A stretch of DNA of 64,000 nt from NCBI RefSeq assembly GCF_021650975.2, contig NZ_CP091285.1, positions 124,001 to 188,000 of the forward strand, in the 5' to 3' direction. The position numbers and the translations under genes were made by a program. The notes below the pieces were generated by a model. The model worked only from the letters and a program-made list of their open reading frames with translations. It was not told the DNA's origin and did not search any database. Position 1 is the stretch's first letter. Each line of letters starts with the position of its first letter. Source of the stretch: Flavobacterium jumunjinense (GTDB lineage: Bacteria; Bacteroidota; Bacteroidia; Flavobacteriales; Flavobacteriaceae). Shown piece after piece: positions 9,079-15,064 of this stretch.

Positions 9079-9211
9079 AAAAGAGTGTAATAAGGTTACT
9101 ATATACGGTGAAGTTATCGACTTCGACAACATTGATAATCCGCACTCTTTTCTACTAAAAATCACGTTCAGTTCTGTGAGACATTAGATCTCGTTTTCAA
9201 GTTGTTGTGAT
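9079..9211 (+). ncRNA. Candidate bridge RNA of the IS110 element
   Basis: Two consecutive stem-loops, each with a basal stem, an internal loop and an apical hairpin, lie directly upstream of the transposase gene. Stem-loop 1: AAAAGAGTG (9079-9087) pairs with CACTCTTTT (9143-9151), and GAAGT/ACTTC (9110-9124) forms the apical hairpin. Stem-loop 2: ATCACG (9161-9166) pairs with TGTGAT (9206-9211), and GAGA/TCTC (9178-9192) forms the apical hairpin. This is the target-loop/donor-loop layout known for IS621-type bridge RNAs. The left internal loop of stem-loop 2 contains TCAGTTCT (9168-9175), identical to the right edge of the element (10317-10324). Transcription is not shown. Confidence 0.55.
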
Positions 9212-9245
9212 GTTAGTATTGTGTTCTTTCATAAAAACAGTTCTT

Positions 9246-10214
9246 ATGACTAAATATAAGGAAATTTTTGGAGTTGACATTAGTAAAGATGTATTTGATG
9301 TTTATGGAAGTAAAAGCGGACATAACCAATTTGAAAACACATTAAAAGGCTTTATAAATTTTCAAGAAAGTTTACCCCAAAAAGCATTAGTTGTTATGGA
9401 AGCAACAGGTTATTATCATTATAGATTAGCACAGTTTTTACACAGTAAAAGTATAGCTGTTTCAGTTGTAAATCCTTTATGTGTAAAGCGATTTATACAA
9501 ATGAAATTAGCCAAAATAAAGACCGATAAAAGTGATGCTAAGTTTATTTGTGAGTACGGAGAATTTAACGATGTTACTTTATATAACGCATTAACAGAAA
9601 CACAAAGTGAGTGCTTACAATTGTTTAGGTTAATGGATAGTTACATAAAGAAGCGGACTATAGCAAAGAATAAGCTACATGGTGAAGAAGTTTTAGGATT
9701 TCCATCTAAACATGTTTATCATTCTTTAAACCGAAACAAGAAACATCTGGATAAAGAGATAAAAGCAATTGAAGATAAGTTGATGAGCTTAGTAAAATCC
9801 GACCAACAAGAGCAGTTAACTTTGTTAAAAACAATTCCTGGAATAGGAGATAAAACGGCATTATTTTTAATTGTAATAACCGATGGATTTAGGAAATTTG
9901 AAAAGGCATCGCAATTATGTAGCTATGTAGGAATTACGCCAACCATTCGTGAGTCAGGAAGCAGTGTAAAAGGTAGAAGTAGAATAAGTAAAGTTGGCAA
10001 CAAAAAGTTGAGAAATCTATTGTTTCTCTGTGCTTTTAATGCTTGTAAAGTCAACAGGGCTTGTCGCCAAATTTATGAACGAATTGTAAATAAAGGAAAG
10101 AGTAAAAAGTTAGCATTAATAGCTGTTGCAAATAAACTTTTAAAACAGAGTTTTGCAATTGCAAAATCAGGCTTACCGTATTGTGAAACTCACGTTTCAA
10201 TATTACCTAAATAA
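9246..10214 (+). CDS. IS110-family DEDD transposase (recombinase)
   Basis: From the ATG at 9246 the product has 322 residues. The N-terminal RuvC-like DEDD domain shows GVDISKDVFDVYG, VVMEATGYYHY and KTDKSDAKFI with the acidic residues. The C-terminal Tnp20 domain contains the helix-hairpin-helix-like TIPGIGDKTALFL and the catalytic-serine region ESGSSVKGRSRISK, followed by GNKKLRNLLFLCA. Both domains and the length fit an intact IS110 recombinase, which acts with a bridge RNA. The frame is open upstream to a GTG at 9207, but that codon closes the second RNA stem-loop, so the ATG is preferred. Confidence 0.93.
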   Translation: MTKYKEIFGVDISKDVFDVYGSKSGHNQFENTLKGFINFQESLPQKALVVMEATGYYHYRLAQFLHSKSIAVSVVNPLCVKRFIQMKLAKIKTDKSDAKFICEYGEFNDVTLYNALTETQSECLQLFRLMDSYIKKRTIAKNKLHGEEVLGFPSKHVYHSLNRNKKHLDKEIKAIEDKLMSLVKSDQQEQLTLLKTIPGIGDKTALFLIVITDGFRKFEKASQLCSYVGITPTIRESGSSVKGRSRISKVGNKKLRNLLFLCAFNACKVNRACRQIYERIVNKGKSKKLALIAVANKLLKQSFAIAKSGLPYCETHVSILPK

Positions 10215-10324
10215 TAGGTAGTTATATATAATATAAAAGGTTCAAAAAAATAAAAATTATCTTGAGCCAAAACTTATAATGTCTAAAATTAATGAAGAAA
10301 AATGTTGTTTTTTACCTCAGTTCT

Positions 10325-10363
10325 TTGTTATTTGAAGATGAAACCAATATAGAAATCGATTAA
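10325..10363 (+). pseudogene. Detached 3' end of the gene interrupted by the IS110 element
   Basis: Twelve codons (LLFEDETNIEID) and TAA continue in frame with the gene at 8491-9027 once the 1,300-base element is removed. A terminator follows 17 bases after the stop. The piece is now cut off from its gene. It is also the 3' part of a chimeric 23-codon frame starting at ATG 10292 inside the element. Confidence 0.55.
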
Positions 10364-10380
10364 AAAAAAATCATGAACAC

Positions 10381-10412
10381 AAAAAAAGACCATCAATACT
10401 GATGGTCTTTTT
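10381..10412. terminator. Bidirectional terminator between the interrupted gene and tRNA-Thr
   Basis: GACCATCA / TGATGGTC with loop ATAC is flanked by seven A on the left and five T on the right. It can end transcription from the interrupted plus-strand gene and from the minus-strand tRNA-Thr gene. Confidence 0.85.
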
Positions 10413-10417
10413 AATAG

Positions 10418-10491
10418 AGCCAGTGGAGGGACTCGAACCCACGACCTGCTGATTACAAATCAGCTGCTCTAGCCAGCTGAGCTACACCGGC
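10418..10491 (-). tRNA. tRNA-Thr (anticodon UGU), copy 1
   Basis: Read on the minus strand, the 74-base gene has acceptor stem GCCGGTG / CACTGGC with one G-U pair, a D-arm (GTAGCTCAGCTGG), anticodon stem-loop CTGAT-TTGTAAT-CAG with anticodon TGT, and T-arm (GTGGGTTCGAGTCC). CCA is not encoded. The second copy, 202 bases away, has the same tRNA sequence. Confidence 0.96.
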
Positions 10492-10514
10492 AACTCTATT
10501 GCTTTAATGCGGTG

Positions 10515-10522
10515 CAAATATA
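10515..10522 (-). promoter_or_regulatory. -7 box for tRNA-Thr copy 1
   Basis: On the minus strand this is TATATTTG (TAnnTTTG consensus), 23 bases before the tRNA 5' end. The same box and spacing precede copy 2. Confidence 0.7.
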
Positions 10523-10584
10523 TATTAGTTTATTTTTATATCCAAAGGAAATTGTATTTTTTTTATAAAAAATAATTTACAAAA

Positions 10585-10612
10585 AAAAGACTATCATTTC
10601 TGATAGTCTTTT
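10585..10612 (-). terminator. Terminator of tRNA-Thr copy 2
   Basis: AAAAGACTATCA / TGATAGTCTTTT with loop TTTC lies between the two tRNA genes and ends transcription from copy 2 on the minus strand. Relative to copy 1 the stem has a paired substitution. Confidence 0.85.
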
Positions 10613-10619
10613 GAAATAG

Positions 10620-10693
10620 AGCCAGTGGAGGGACTCGAACCCACGACCTGCTGATTACAAATCAGCTGCTCTAGCCAGCTGAGCTACACCGGC
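10620..10693 (-). tRNA. tRNA-Thr (anticodon UGU), copy 2
   Basis: The tRNA sequence is identical to copy 1: acceptor stem GCCGGTG / CACTGGC, anticodon TGT in the loop TTGTAAT, T-arm with GGTTCGAGTCC, discriminator T, no encoded CCA. Confidence 0.96.
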
Positions 10694-10716
10694 AACTCTA
10701 TTGCTTTAATGCGATG

Positions 10717-10724
10717 CAAATATA
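10717..10724 (-). promoter_or_regulatory. -7 box for tRNA-Thr copy 2
   Basis: Minus-strand TATATTTG 23 bases before the tRNA 5' end, the same position as for copy 1. Confidence 0.7.
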
Positions 10725-10776
10725 AGTCAGTTTTTTATATTTGCAAAAAAAAAGCAATTTTTTTTATCCTTTTTTT

Positions 10777-11046
10777 CTAGTTCAATCCGTTGATCTTTTC
10801 AACTATTTGATTAGCAACAACTTCAAAATCTTTACGAATTTGAGAAAAATGAGCTTTTTTATTCTCTACGTCTTTTTGACCAATTTTTGTTACAAAACCA
10901 TCATACTTTTCGTAGATTTCATCAATAATAACATCCGTTGCTTCTGTAGGTTTTCCTCCATTAGTCATTTCCCATACATAAACGATGTTTACTAAATCAC
11001 CTAAAACATAGTTGATTTCTTTTTTCAAGTTTTTAACGCTTGCCAT
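10777..11046 (-). CDS. Conserved small hypothetical protein
   Basis: An 89-residue soluble protein with a strong helical pattern and many Lys, Glu and Asp residues (MASVKNLKKEINYVLGDLVN ...). There is no signal peptide or membrane segment. I do not recognise a named family; I believe similar proteins occur in other Flavobacteriaceae. It starts 58 bases after the manA stop on the same strand, so it may be the last gene of the idi-queD-bcp-manA unit, or have its own promoter. No hairpin follows before the tRNA genes. Confidence 0.75.
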   Translation of the reverse strand: MASVKNLKKEINYVLGDLVNIVYVWEMTNGGKPTEATDVIIDEIYEKYDGFVTKIGQKDVENKKAHFSQIRKDFEVVANQIVEKINGLN

Positions 11047-11104
11047 TTTATATTTATTTAAAAATTTTACGCAAAATTAAGCATTATATTCTAATGAATA
11101 GAAA

Positions 11105-12070
11105 TTAAATAGAAATTTCTAGAATTGTTGCTTTCCCTTTAATTATAATTTCTTCAATTACTGCTGGCAACAGTACTGTTTCTCCCATTTTAAAAGAATA
11201 ACACTCTTTTTCATGAAAAAGATCAAAATTACCCTCTGTACACATTAATACAGTAAAAGCATCAGTTTCTCTACTCCGTTTCAAATCTTCATTCAACAAA
11301 ATGACATTCGTTTTAAAATAAGGACAATCAACAACATTTATAGATTCATTTTCTACAAGCTTATAATCTTTCTTTGTTTCTGTAGTACTGTAATTTATTG
11401 CATCAAGAGCCAATTCGGTATGTAGCTCCCTTCCTTTTCCATTAGCATCTACTCTATCCCAATCGTATACTCTGTAGGTTACATCACTTGTCTGTTGAAT
11501 TTCTGCAATAACAATTCCCGCACCAATTGCATGTATAGTTCCCGTTTCTAGAAAAAAGACATCTCCTTTTTTAACTGGTATCTCATTTAAAATCGAAACC
11601 AATGATTTCCTTTCTAAATTTTCTAAATATTCTTCTTTATTTGAATCTTCCTTAAAACCAACAACAATACGAGAATTTTCATCAGCTTGCATTACATACC
11701 ACATTTCAGTTTTTCCAAAAGAATTATGTCTTTTCTTGGCTAATTCATCATTAGGATGCAACTGAATAGACAAATCTTGTTGCGCATCTATAAATTTAAA
11801 AAGCAAAGGAAATTGATTTCCAAATTGTTCTACAACATTTTTCCCTAAAAAAGATTCAGAATACAAATCTATAAGTTCATTTATATTCTTCCCTTTCAAA
11901 GGCCCCTTTTCAACAACACTAATGTCGTTTGTGACCGTTGAAAGCTCCCAACTTTCACCCGTTATATCTGAGTTTATTGACTTGTTTAAATAGGTTTTCA
12001 ACTTGGTTCCACCCCAAATTCTATCTTTAAGAATAGGCTTAAATGTTAAAGGATATAATTTTGCACTCAT
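11105..12070 (-). CDS. manA: Mannose-6-phosphate isomerase, class I
   Basis: The 321-residue product interconverts mannose 6-phosphate and fructose 6-phosphate in the cytoplasm, the entry to GDP-mannose and so to surface glycans. The zinc ligands of the cupin fold are seen in QLHPND (H105), TEMWYV (E122) and GTIHAIGAG (H180). The start SAKLYPLTFKPILKDRIWGG is typical of the class, and the length fits the short Bacteroidetes/Firmicutes form. It lies 39 bases after bcp. Its product could feed the polysaccharide locus at the other end of the window. Confidence 0.92.
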   Translation of the reverse strand: MSAKLYPLTFKPILKDRIWGGTKLKTYLNKSINSDITGESWELSTVTNDISVVEKGPLKGKNINELIDLYSESFLGKNVVEQFGNQFPLLFKFIDAQQDLSIQLHPNDELAKKRHNSFGKTEMWYVMQADENSRIVVGFKEDSNKEEYLENLERKSLVSILNEIPVKKGDVFFLETGTIHAIGAGIVIAEIQQTSDVTYRVYDWDRVDANGKGRELHTELALDAINYSTTETKKDYKLVENESINVVDCPYFKTNVILLNEDLKRSRETDAFTVLMCTEGNFDLFHEKECYSFKMGETVLLPAVIEEIIIKGKATILEISI

Positions 12071-12109
12071 AATATGAATTTAGTAAGAAAATTAGAGAAT
12101 TCAAAACTT

Positions 12110-12562
12110 TTATTTTATTTGTTCTAGCATTTCTTTTGCTTTTTGAATATGATCTTTCGCCTTCATGCTATCAAAAACCATCCTTATAACCCCATTAGCG
12201 TCTACAACATACGTAACTCTACCGGGAATTAATCCAAATAAATTTGTAGGCACACCGAATAATTTACGAATTTTCTTTTCTCCATCAGACAATAAAACAA
12301 AAGGAATCCTATATTTTTCAGCAAATTTCTCATGTGAAGCTTCTGAATCTCCACTAACTCCAATTACTTCAGCTCCTAAATCTTTAAAATCCTGATATTC
12401 ATCTCTAAAACCACACGCTTGAGTAGTACATCCTGGCGTATTGTCTTTTGGATAAAAATAAATAACAATCGCCTTTCCTTTGTATTCTGACCAATTAAAT
12501 ACTTCTCCATCTTGTGTCTTTGCTGAAAAATCTGGAACAAAATCACCTTCTTTTAATGCCAT
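12110..12562 (-). CDS. bcp: Thioredoxin-dependent peroxiredoxin (Bcp/PrxQ)
   Basis: A 150-residue cytoplasmic peroxiredoxin that reduces hydrogen peroxide and organic hydroperoxides with thioredoxin. YPKDNTPGCTTQACGFRD holds the peroxidatic C45 and, five residues on, the resolving C50 of the atypical two-cysteine PrxQ type. The rest (VIGVSGDSEASHEKFAEKY) also matches. The gene starts two bases after the queD stop, so translation is probably coupled. Confidence 0.95.
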   Translation of the reverse strand: MALKEGDFVPDFSAKTQDGEVFNWSEYKGKAIVIYFYPKDNTPGCTTQACGFRDEYQDFKDLGAEVIGVSGDSEASHEKFAEKYRIPFVLLSDGEKKIRKLFGVPTNLFGLIPGRVTYVVDANGVIRMVFDSMKAKDHIQKAKEMLEQIK

Positions 12563-12564
12563 TT

Positions 12565-12975
12565 TTATTTTCCTTTATAGGTTACGAAATTCCTTGGTGT
12601 TTCATACAAAACAACTTCCATTTCTTTTTCCAAAGAGATAAAAGGCCTTAATTTGTTCCATATTACAATTGCGATATTCTCTGCAGTTGGATTTAAATCT
12701 TTAAACTCTTCAACATCTAAATTTAAATTTTTATGATCAAAAGCATTTTCAATATGTTCTTTTATTAAGTCAGATAAAATCTTAACATCAATTACAAAAC
12801 CTGTTTCTTGATCAACTTCTCCCGTTATACTAACTGTCAAATCATAATTATGACCATGAAAATTAGGATTATTGCATTTACCAAAAACTTCATTGTTTTT
12901 TTCTTCCGACCAATCTTTTCTGTACAATCTATGAGCAGCATTAAAGTGTGCTTTCCTTGAAACAGTTACTTGCAT
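12565..12975 (-). CDS. queD: 6-carboxytetrahydropterin synthase (QueD/PTPS family)
   Basis: The 136-residue product belongs to the 6-pyruvoyl-tetrahydropterin synthase fold. Zinc-binding histidines are seen in HFNAAHRL (H15) and NPNFHGHNYDL (H40, H42), and C34 in FGKCNNPN is the catalytic-cysteine candidate. DHKNLN and PTAENIA also fit. In bacteria this enzyme usually makes 6-carboxy-tetrahydropterin for queuosine and other 7-deazapurines; no other queuosine gene lies in the window. It lies between idi and bcp in one operon. Confidence 0.9.
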   Translation of the reverse strand: MQVTVSRKAHFNAAHRLYRKDWSEEKNNEVFGKCNNPNFHGHNYDLTVSITGEVDQETGFVIDVKILSDLIKEHIENAFDHKNLNLDVEEFKDLNPTAENIAIVIWNKLRPFISLEKEMEVVLYETPRNFVTYKGK

Positions 12976-12998
12976 TGAACTATAGCTTTTATTTGTTT

Positions 12999-13526
12999 TT
13001 ATATTTTATGACTTTCTAGGTAATGATAAAATTCATCGAAAATAATTTTAAACCAAACTGTATAAATATCTGGATTAACAATCATGTCTTCTTTAACATC
13101 TTCAATCTTCATCCACTTCCAACTTTCAACTTCTTCTCTATTAATGTTTGGTTCTTCATTATAATAACCAATCATCACGTGATCGAGTTCATGCTCTGTT
13201 AAACCATTATCAAATGGAGCTTTGTAAATAAAATGAAACAATTCTTTCAGTTCTGCAACAAATCCCATTTCTTCCATCAACCTTCTTTTTCCTGCATTAA
13301 GATTCGTTTCACCTGGACGTTGATGACTACAACAAGTATTTGTCCATAATAATGGAGAATGATACTTATGTGCTGCTCTTTGCTGCAACATTATTTCATT
13401 CTTTTCATTAAGAATAAAGACCGAAAAAGCTCTGTGTAGCAATGCATGCTGGTGAGCTTCAATCTTCTCCATTAATCCAATTGGTTCATCATTTATATCT
13501 ACTAAAATAACTTTCTCTTCTTTCAT
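12999..13526 (-). CDS. idi: Isopentenyl-diphosphate delta-isomerase, type 1
   Basis: A 175-residue Nudix-fold enzyme converting IPP to DMAPP, which primes isoprenoid and carotenoid synthesis. The metal site and catalytic cysteine are in WTNTCCSHQRPGE (C66 candidate, H68), with H25 and H31 in the N-terminal part and the acidic HELDHV motif near residue 112. It is the first gene of a minus-strand unit idi-queD-bcp-manA with gaps of 23, 2 and 39 bases. It fits with the carotenoid genes at 32.7-36.5 kb, although it is not linked to them. Confidence 0.94.
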   Translation of the reverse strand: MKEEKVILVDINDEPIGLMEKIEAHQHALLHRAFSVFILNEKNEIMLQQRAAHKYHSPLLWTNTCCSHQRPGETNLNAGKRRLMEEMGFVAELKELFHFIYKAPFDNGLTEHELDHVMIGYYNEEPNINREEVESWKWMKIEDVKEDMIVNPDIYTVWFKIIFDEFYHYLESHKI

Positions 13527-13543
13527 ACCTGTATATAATACCT

Positions 13544-13551
13544 CAAAAGTA
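13544..13551 (-). promoter_or_regulatory. -7 box for the idi operon
   Basis: On the minus strand this reads TACTTTTG (TAnnTTTG), 17 bases before the idi ATG, implying a very short leader. Bases 13552-13700 hold nothing else that I can name. Confidence 0.5.
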
Positions 13552-13710
13552 CAAAAAAAGTTTGGCTTACAATTCTATTTTCAGGATTGTGAGAAGTTTA
13601 ACAACTGTATAACCATTAAATAAAAGAGCGAAAAAGCCACTAAATCTGCTACAAATAAAATATTGAATATCAAAATATTAAATAAGCAACTAAACCTCAA
13701 AATATTATTG

Positions 13711-13718
13711 TATCTTTG
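13711..13718 (+). promoter_or_regulatory. -7 box for the cold-shock-domain gene
   Basis: TATCTTTG fits TAnnTTTG. It lies 124 bases before the ATG of the cold-shock-domain gene, so the mRNA would have an untranslated leader of about 115 bases. Confidence 0.55.
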
Positions 13719-13724
13719 CAACAT

Positions 13725-13842
13725 AGAAATTTATTTAGTTTTGGATTATTAGCACTTGAATTACTTACAAAGTAGCACTTCGTAAACCAAAAATATACTT
13801 TTTAAATTAATAAATTAATCACATAAAATTACAATTAAGTTA
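13725..13842 (+). promoter_or_regulatory. Long 5' leader with hairpin of the cold-shock-domain gene
   Basis: The predicted leader contains TTACAAAGT (13765-13773) and ACTTCGTAA (13777-13785), nearly complementary with one A-C mismatch and a three-base loop, then an AT-rich stretch up to the start. Long structured leaders are known for cold-inducible csp mRNAs of other bacteria. Temperature control here is inference. Confidence 0.4.
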
Positions 13843-14289
13843 ATGGCTAGACCTCAAGAAACATTTAACAAAAAAGAGCAAGAAAAACTTCGCGCTAAAA
13901 AAAGAAAAGAAAAACAAGAAAAGAAAGAAGCTAGAAAATCAAATCCGAAGTTAAAAGGTGAAGATTTGTATGTATACGTAGATGAAAATGGACACTTAAC
14001 AAGTACTCCACCAGATCCTTCTAAAAAAATCATTGTAGATGCAGAAAGCATTGAGATTGGAATCCCTAAAAAAGAAGACATCGAAGAAGTTGACACAGAA
14101 AGAAAAGGAATTGTAGATTTCTATGATACTTCAAAAGGTTTTGGTTTCATTAAAGAACTAGACTCAGATAATAAATTTTTCTTCCATGTTAAAGGTTTGA
14201 TTGACGAAGTCAAAGAAGGTAACAAAGTTACTTACGAACTTGAAAAAGGACTAAAAGGAATGAATGCTGTGAGAGTTAAGAAAATCTAA
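13843..14289 (+). CDS. Cold-shock-domain protein with basic N-terminal extension
   Basis: A 148-residue protein. Residues 87-148 form a cold-shock OB-fold with RNP1-like KGFGFIKE and RNP2-like KFFFHVKG. The first 85 residues are an extension with a very basic, helix-prone stretch (FNKKEQEKLRAKKRKEKQEK) and a short segment containing LYVYVDENG. This organisation is common in Bacteroidetes. It should bind single-stranded RNA or DNA in the cytoplasm as a chaperone or regulator. It has its own promoter-like box, a long leader and a strong terminator. Confidence 0.9.
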   Translation: MARPQETFNKKEQEKLRAKKRKEKQEKKEARKSNPKLKGEDLYVYVDENGHLTSTPPDPSKKIIVDAESIEIGIPKKEDIEEVDTERKGIVDFYDTSKGFGFIKELDSDNKFFFHVKGLIDEVKEGNKVTYELEKGLKGMNAVRVKKI

Positions 14290-14310
14290 CATTTCAGCTA
14301 ACAATTATAT

Positions 14311-14350
14311 AAAATGTCATTATAACAAAAGAGTTATAATGACATTTTTT
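14311..14350 (+). terminator. Rho-independent terminator after the cold-shock gene
   Basis: A perfect sixteen-pair stem (AAAATGTCATTATAAC with its complement) closes a six-base loop and ends in a T run, 22 bases after the stop. Confidence 0.93.
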
Positions 14351-14415
14351 TTTACATAAATAATTCCACCCCAGTAAACAAAAAAAATACCGTAAACTAT
14401 TATTAAAAAAAAATC

Positions 14416-14441
14416 AAAAATCACTATAAATAGTGATTTTT
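14416..14441. other. Second intergenic hairpin
   Basis: AAAAATCACTA / TAGTGATTTTT with loop TAAA forms a perfect eleven-pair stem with A and T runs, looking like another bidirectional terminator. No gene lies between it and the previous terminator. It could be a backup terminator or a remnant of a lost gene. The other bases of 14290-14554 hold only AT-rich sequence and a weak promoter-like GTTATTTG near 14459. Confidence 0.55.
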
Positions 14442-14554
14442 AACAATGATAATATCCTGTTATTTGCACCTGAATTTTATTAGACAACAAACAAATGTTG
14501 AAATTAAATTCAAGATTAAATAAACATAATATCTAAACTTTAAAAATTAAAAAA

Positions 14555-14977
14555 ATGATTTACGGAATCACATTGATTATTTTAGGATTATTAGCAGCAC
14601 CATCGCTATTACTTTCAAAAAAACCAGATGCAAAAGAACTTTTAGACAAAATAACACCTTACCAAGGATGGATTGGTTTACTATTTTGTTTTTGGGGTAT
14701 TTGGGGTGTAATCCAAGCGGTTCTAAACATAGGAATACTAAGCACTTTCCCAATTTGGTGGGTTACTTGGTTAGCATCATCTGCAACAGAAGCTGTCCTA
14801 GGATTTATTCTTGGTTATGGAATGATTAACAAAGTTTTACTATCTAAAAATGAAGAAGCTAAAGCGAAAGGACAACAAATACTTGCAAAATTAGCACCTA
14901 TTCAAGGTAAACTTGGATTAGCAGGAATTGCTATCGGAATATGGGTAATCATCGCTAGCTTATTCTTCAACGGATAA
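14555..14977 (+). CDS. Small membrane protein with internal duplication
   Basis: A 140-residue protein with four probable membrane helices. Two segments match each other: [16 protein letters not shown] (from residue 29) and [16 protein letters not shown] (from residue 109), each followed by a helix ending in a G-I-W pattern. The shared pattern L-x-K-x-x-P-x-Q-G-x-x-G-L suggests duplication of a helix-turn unit. I do not recognise a named family. It is flanked by terminators and so is monocistronic. An inner-membrane role is likely; no transport or catalytic motif is seen. Confidence 0.75.
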   Translation: MIYGITLIILGLLAAPSLLLSKKPDAKELLDKITPYQGWIGLLFCFWGIWGVIQAVLNIGILSTFPIWWVTWLASSATEAVLGFILGYGMINKVLLSKNEEAKAKGQQILAKLAPIQGKLGLAGIAIGIWVIIASLFFNG

Positions 14978-15004
14978 CAAGCATAGCTAAACTAATATAA
15001 GTAT

Positions 15005-15036
15005 AAAAAAATCATAGCAATTGCTATGATTTTTTT
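15005..15036. terminator. Bidirectional terminator
   Basis: The palindrome AAATCATAGCAATTGCTATGATTT is cut here into arms ATCATAGC and GCTATGAT, flanked by A and T runs. It lies between convergent genes and can serve both. Confidence 0.88.
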
Positions 15037-15064
15037 GTTTACTTAATAATCTAGATGAACTTAT

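Larger units (their letters stand above)
9025..10324 (+). mobile_element. IS110-family insertion sequence, about 1,300 bp
   Basis: The element carries one DEDD transposase gene with a structured 221-base left non-coding end and a 110-base right end. Boundaries are inferred from the host gene: the pentamer TTCTT occurs at both edges (9021-9025 and 10321-10325), and joining there restores an open frame. The exact edge within the shared pentamer cannot be fixed. No terminal inverted repeats are seen, as expected for the IS110 group. Insertion is at a gene 3' end, close to the tRNA-Thr genes but not in them. Confidence 0.75.
10398..10724. repeat. Tandem duplication of a promoter-tRNA-terminator unit
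   Basis: Two units about 202 bases apart each contain a terminator hairpin, an identical tRNA-Thr and the downstream-reading promoter box, with identical flanks such as GGCAACTCTATTGCTTTAATGC. The terminator stems differ (GACCATCA versus GACTATCA, with compensating changes on the other arm), so the duplication is old enough to have drifted outside the tRNA. Confidence 0.85.

Noticed and set aside
9207..9245. GTG start for the IS110 transposase
   Set aside because: The codon is part of the basal stem of the second RNA hairpin; the ATG at 9246 gives the normal N-terminus.
10185..10198. GAAAC/GTTTC inverted repeat near the end of the transposase gene as a terminal repeat
   Set aside because: It lies within coding sequence, is very short, and has no partner at the left end.
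10292..10363. A 23-codon open frame starting inside the IS110 right end
   Set aside because: It crosses the inferred edge of the element; its last 12 codons are better explained as the lost end of the interrupted gene.
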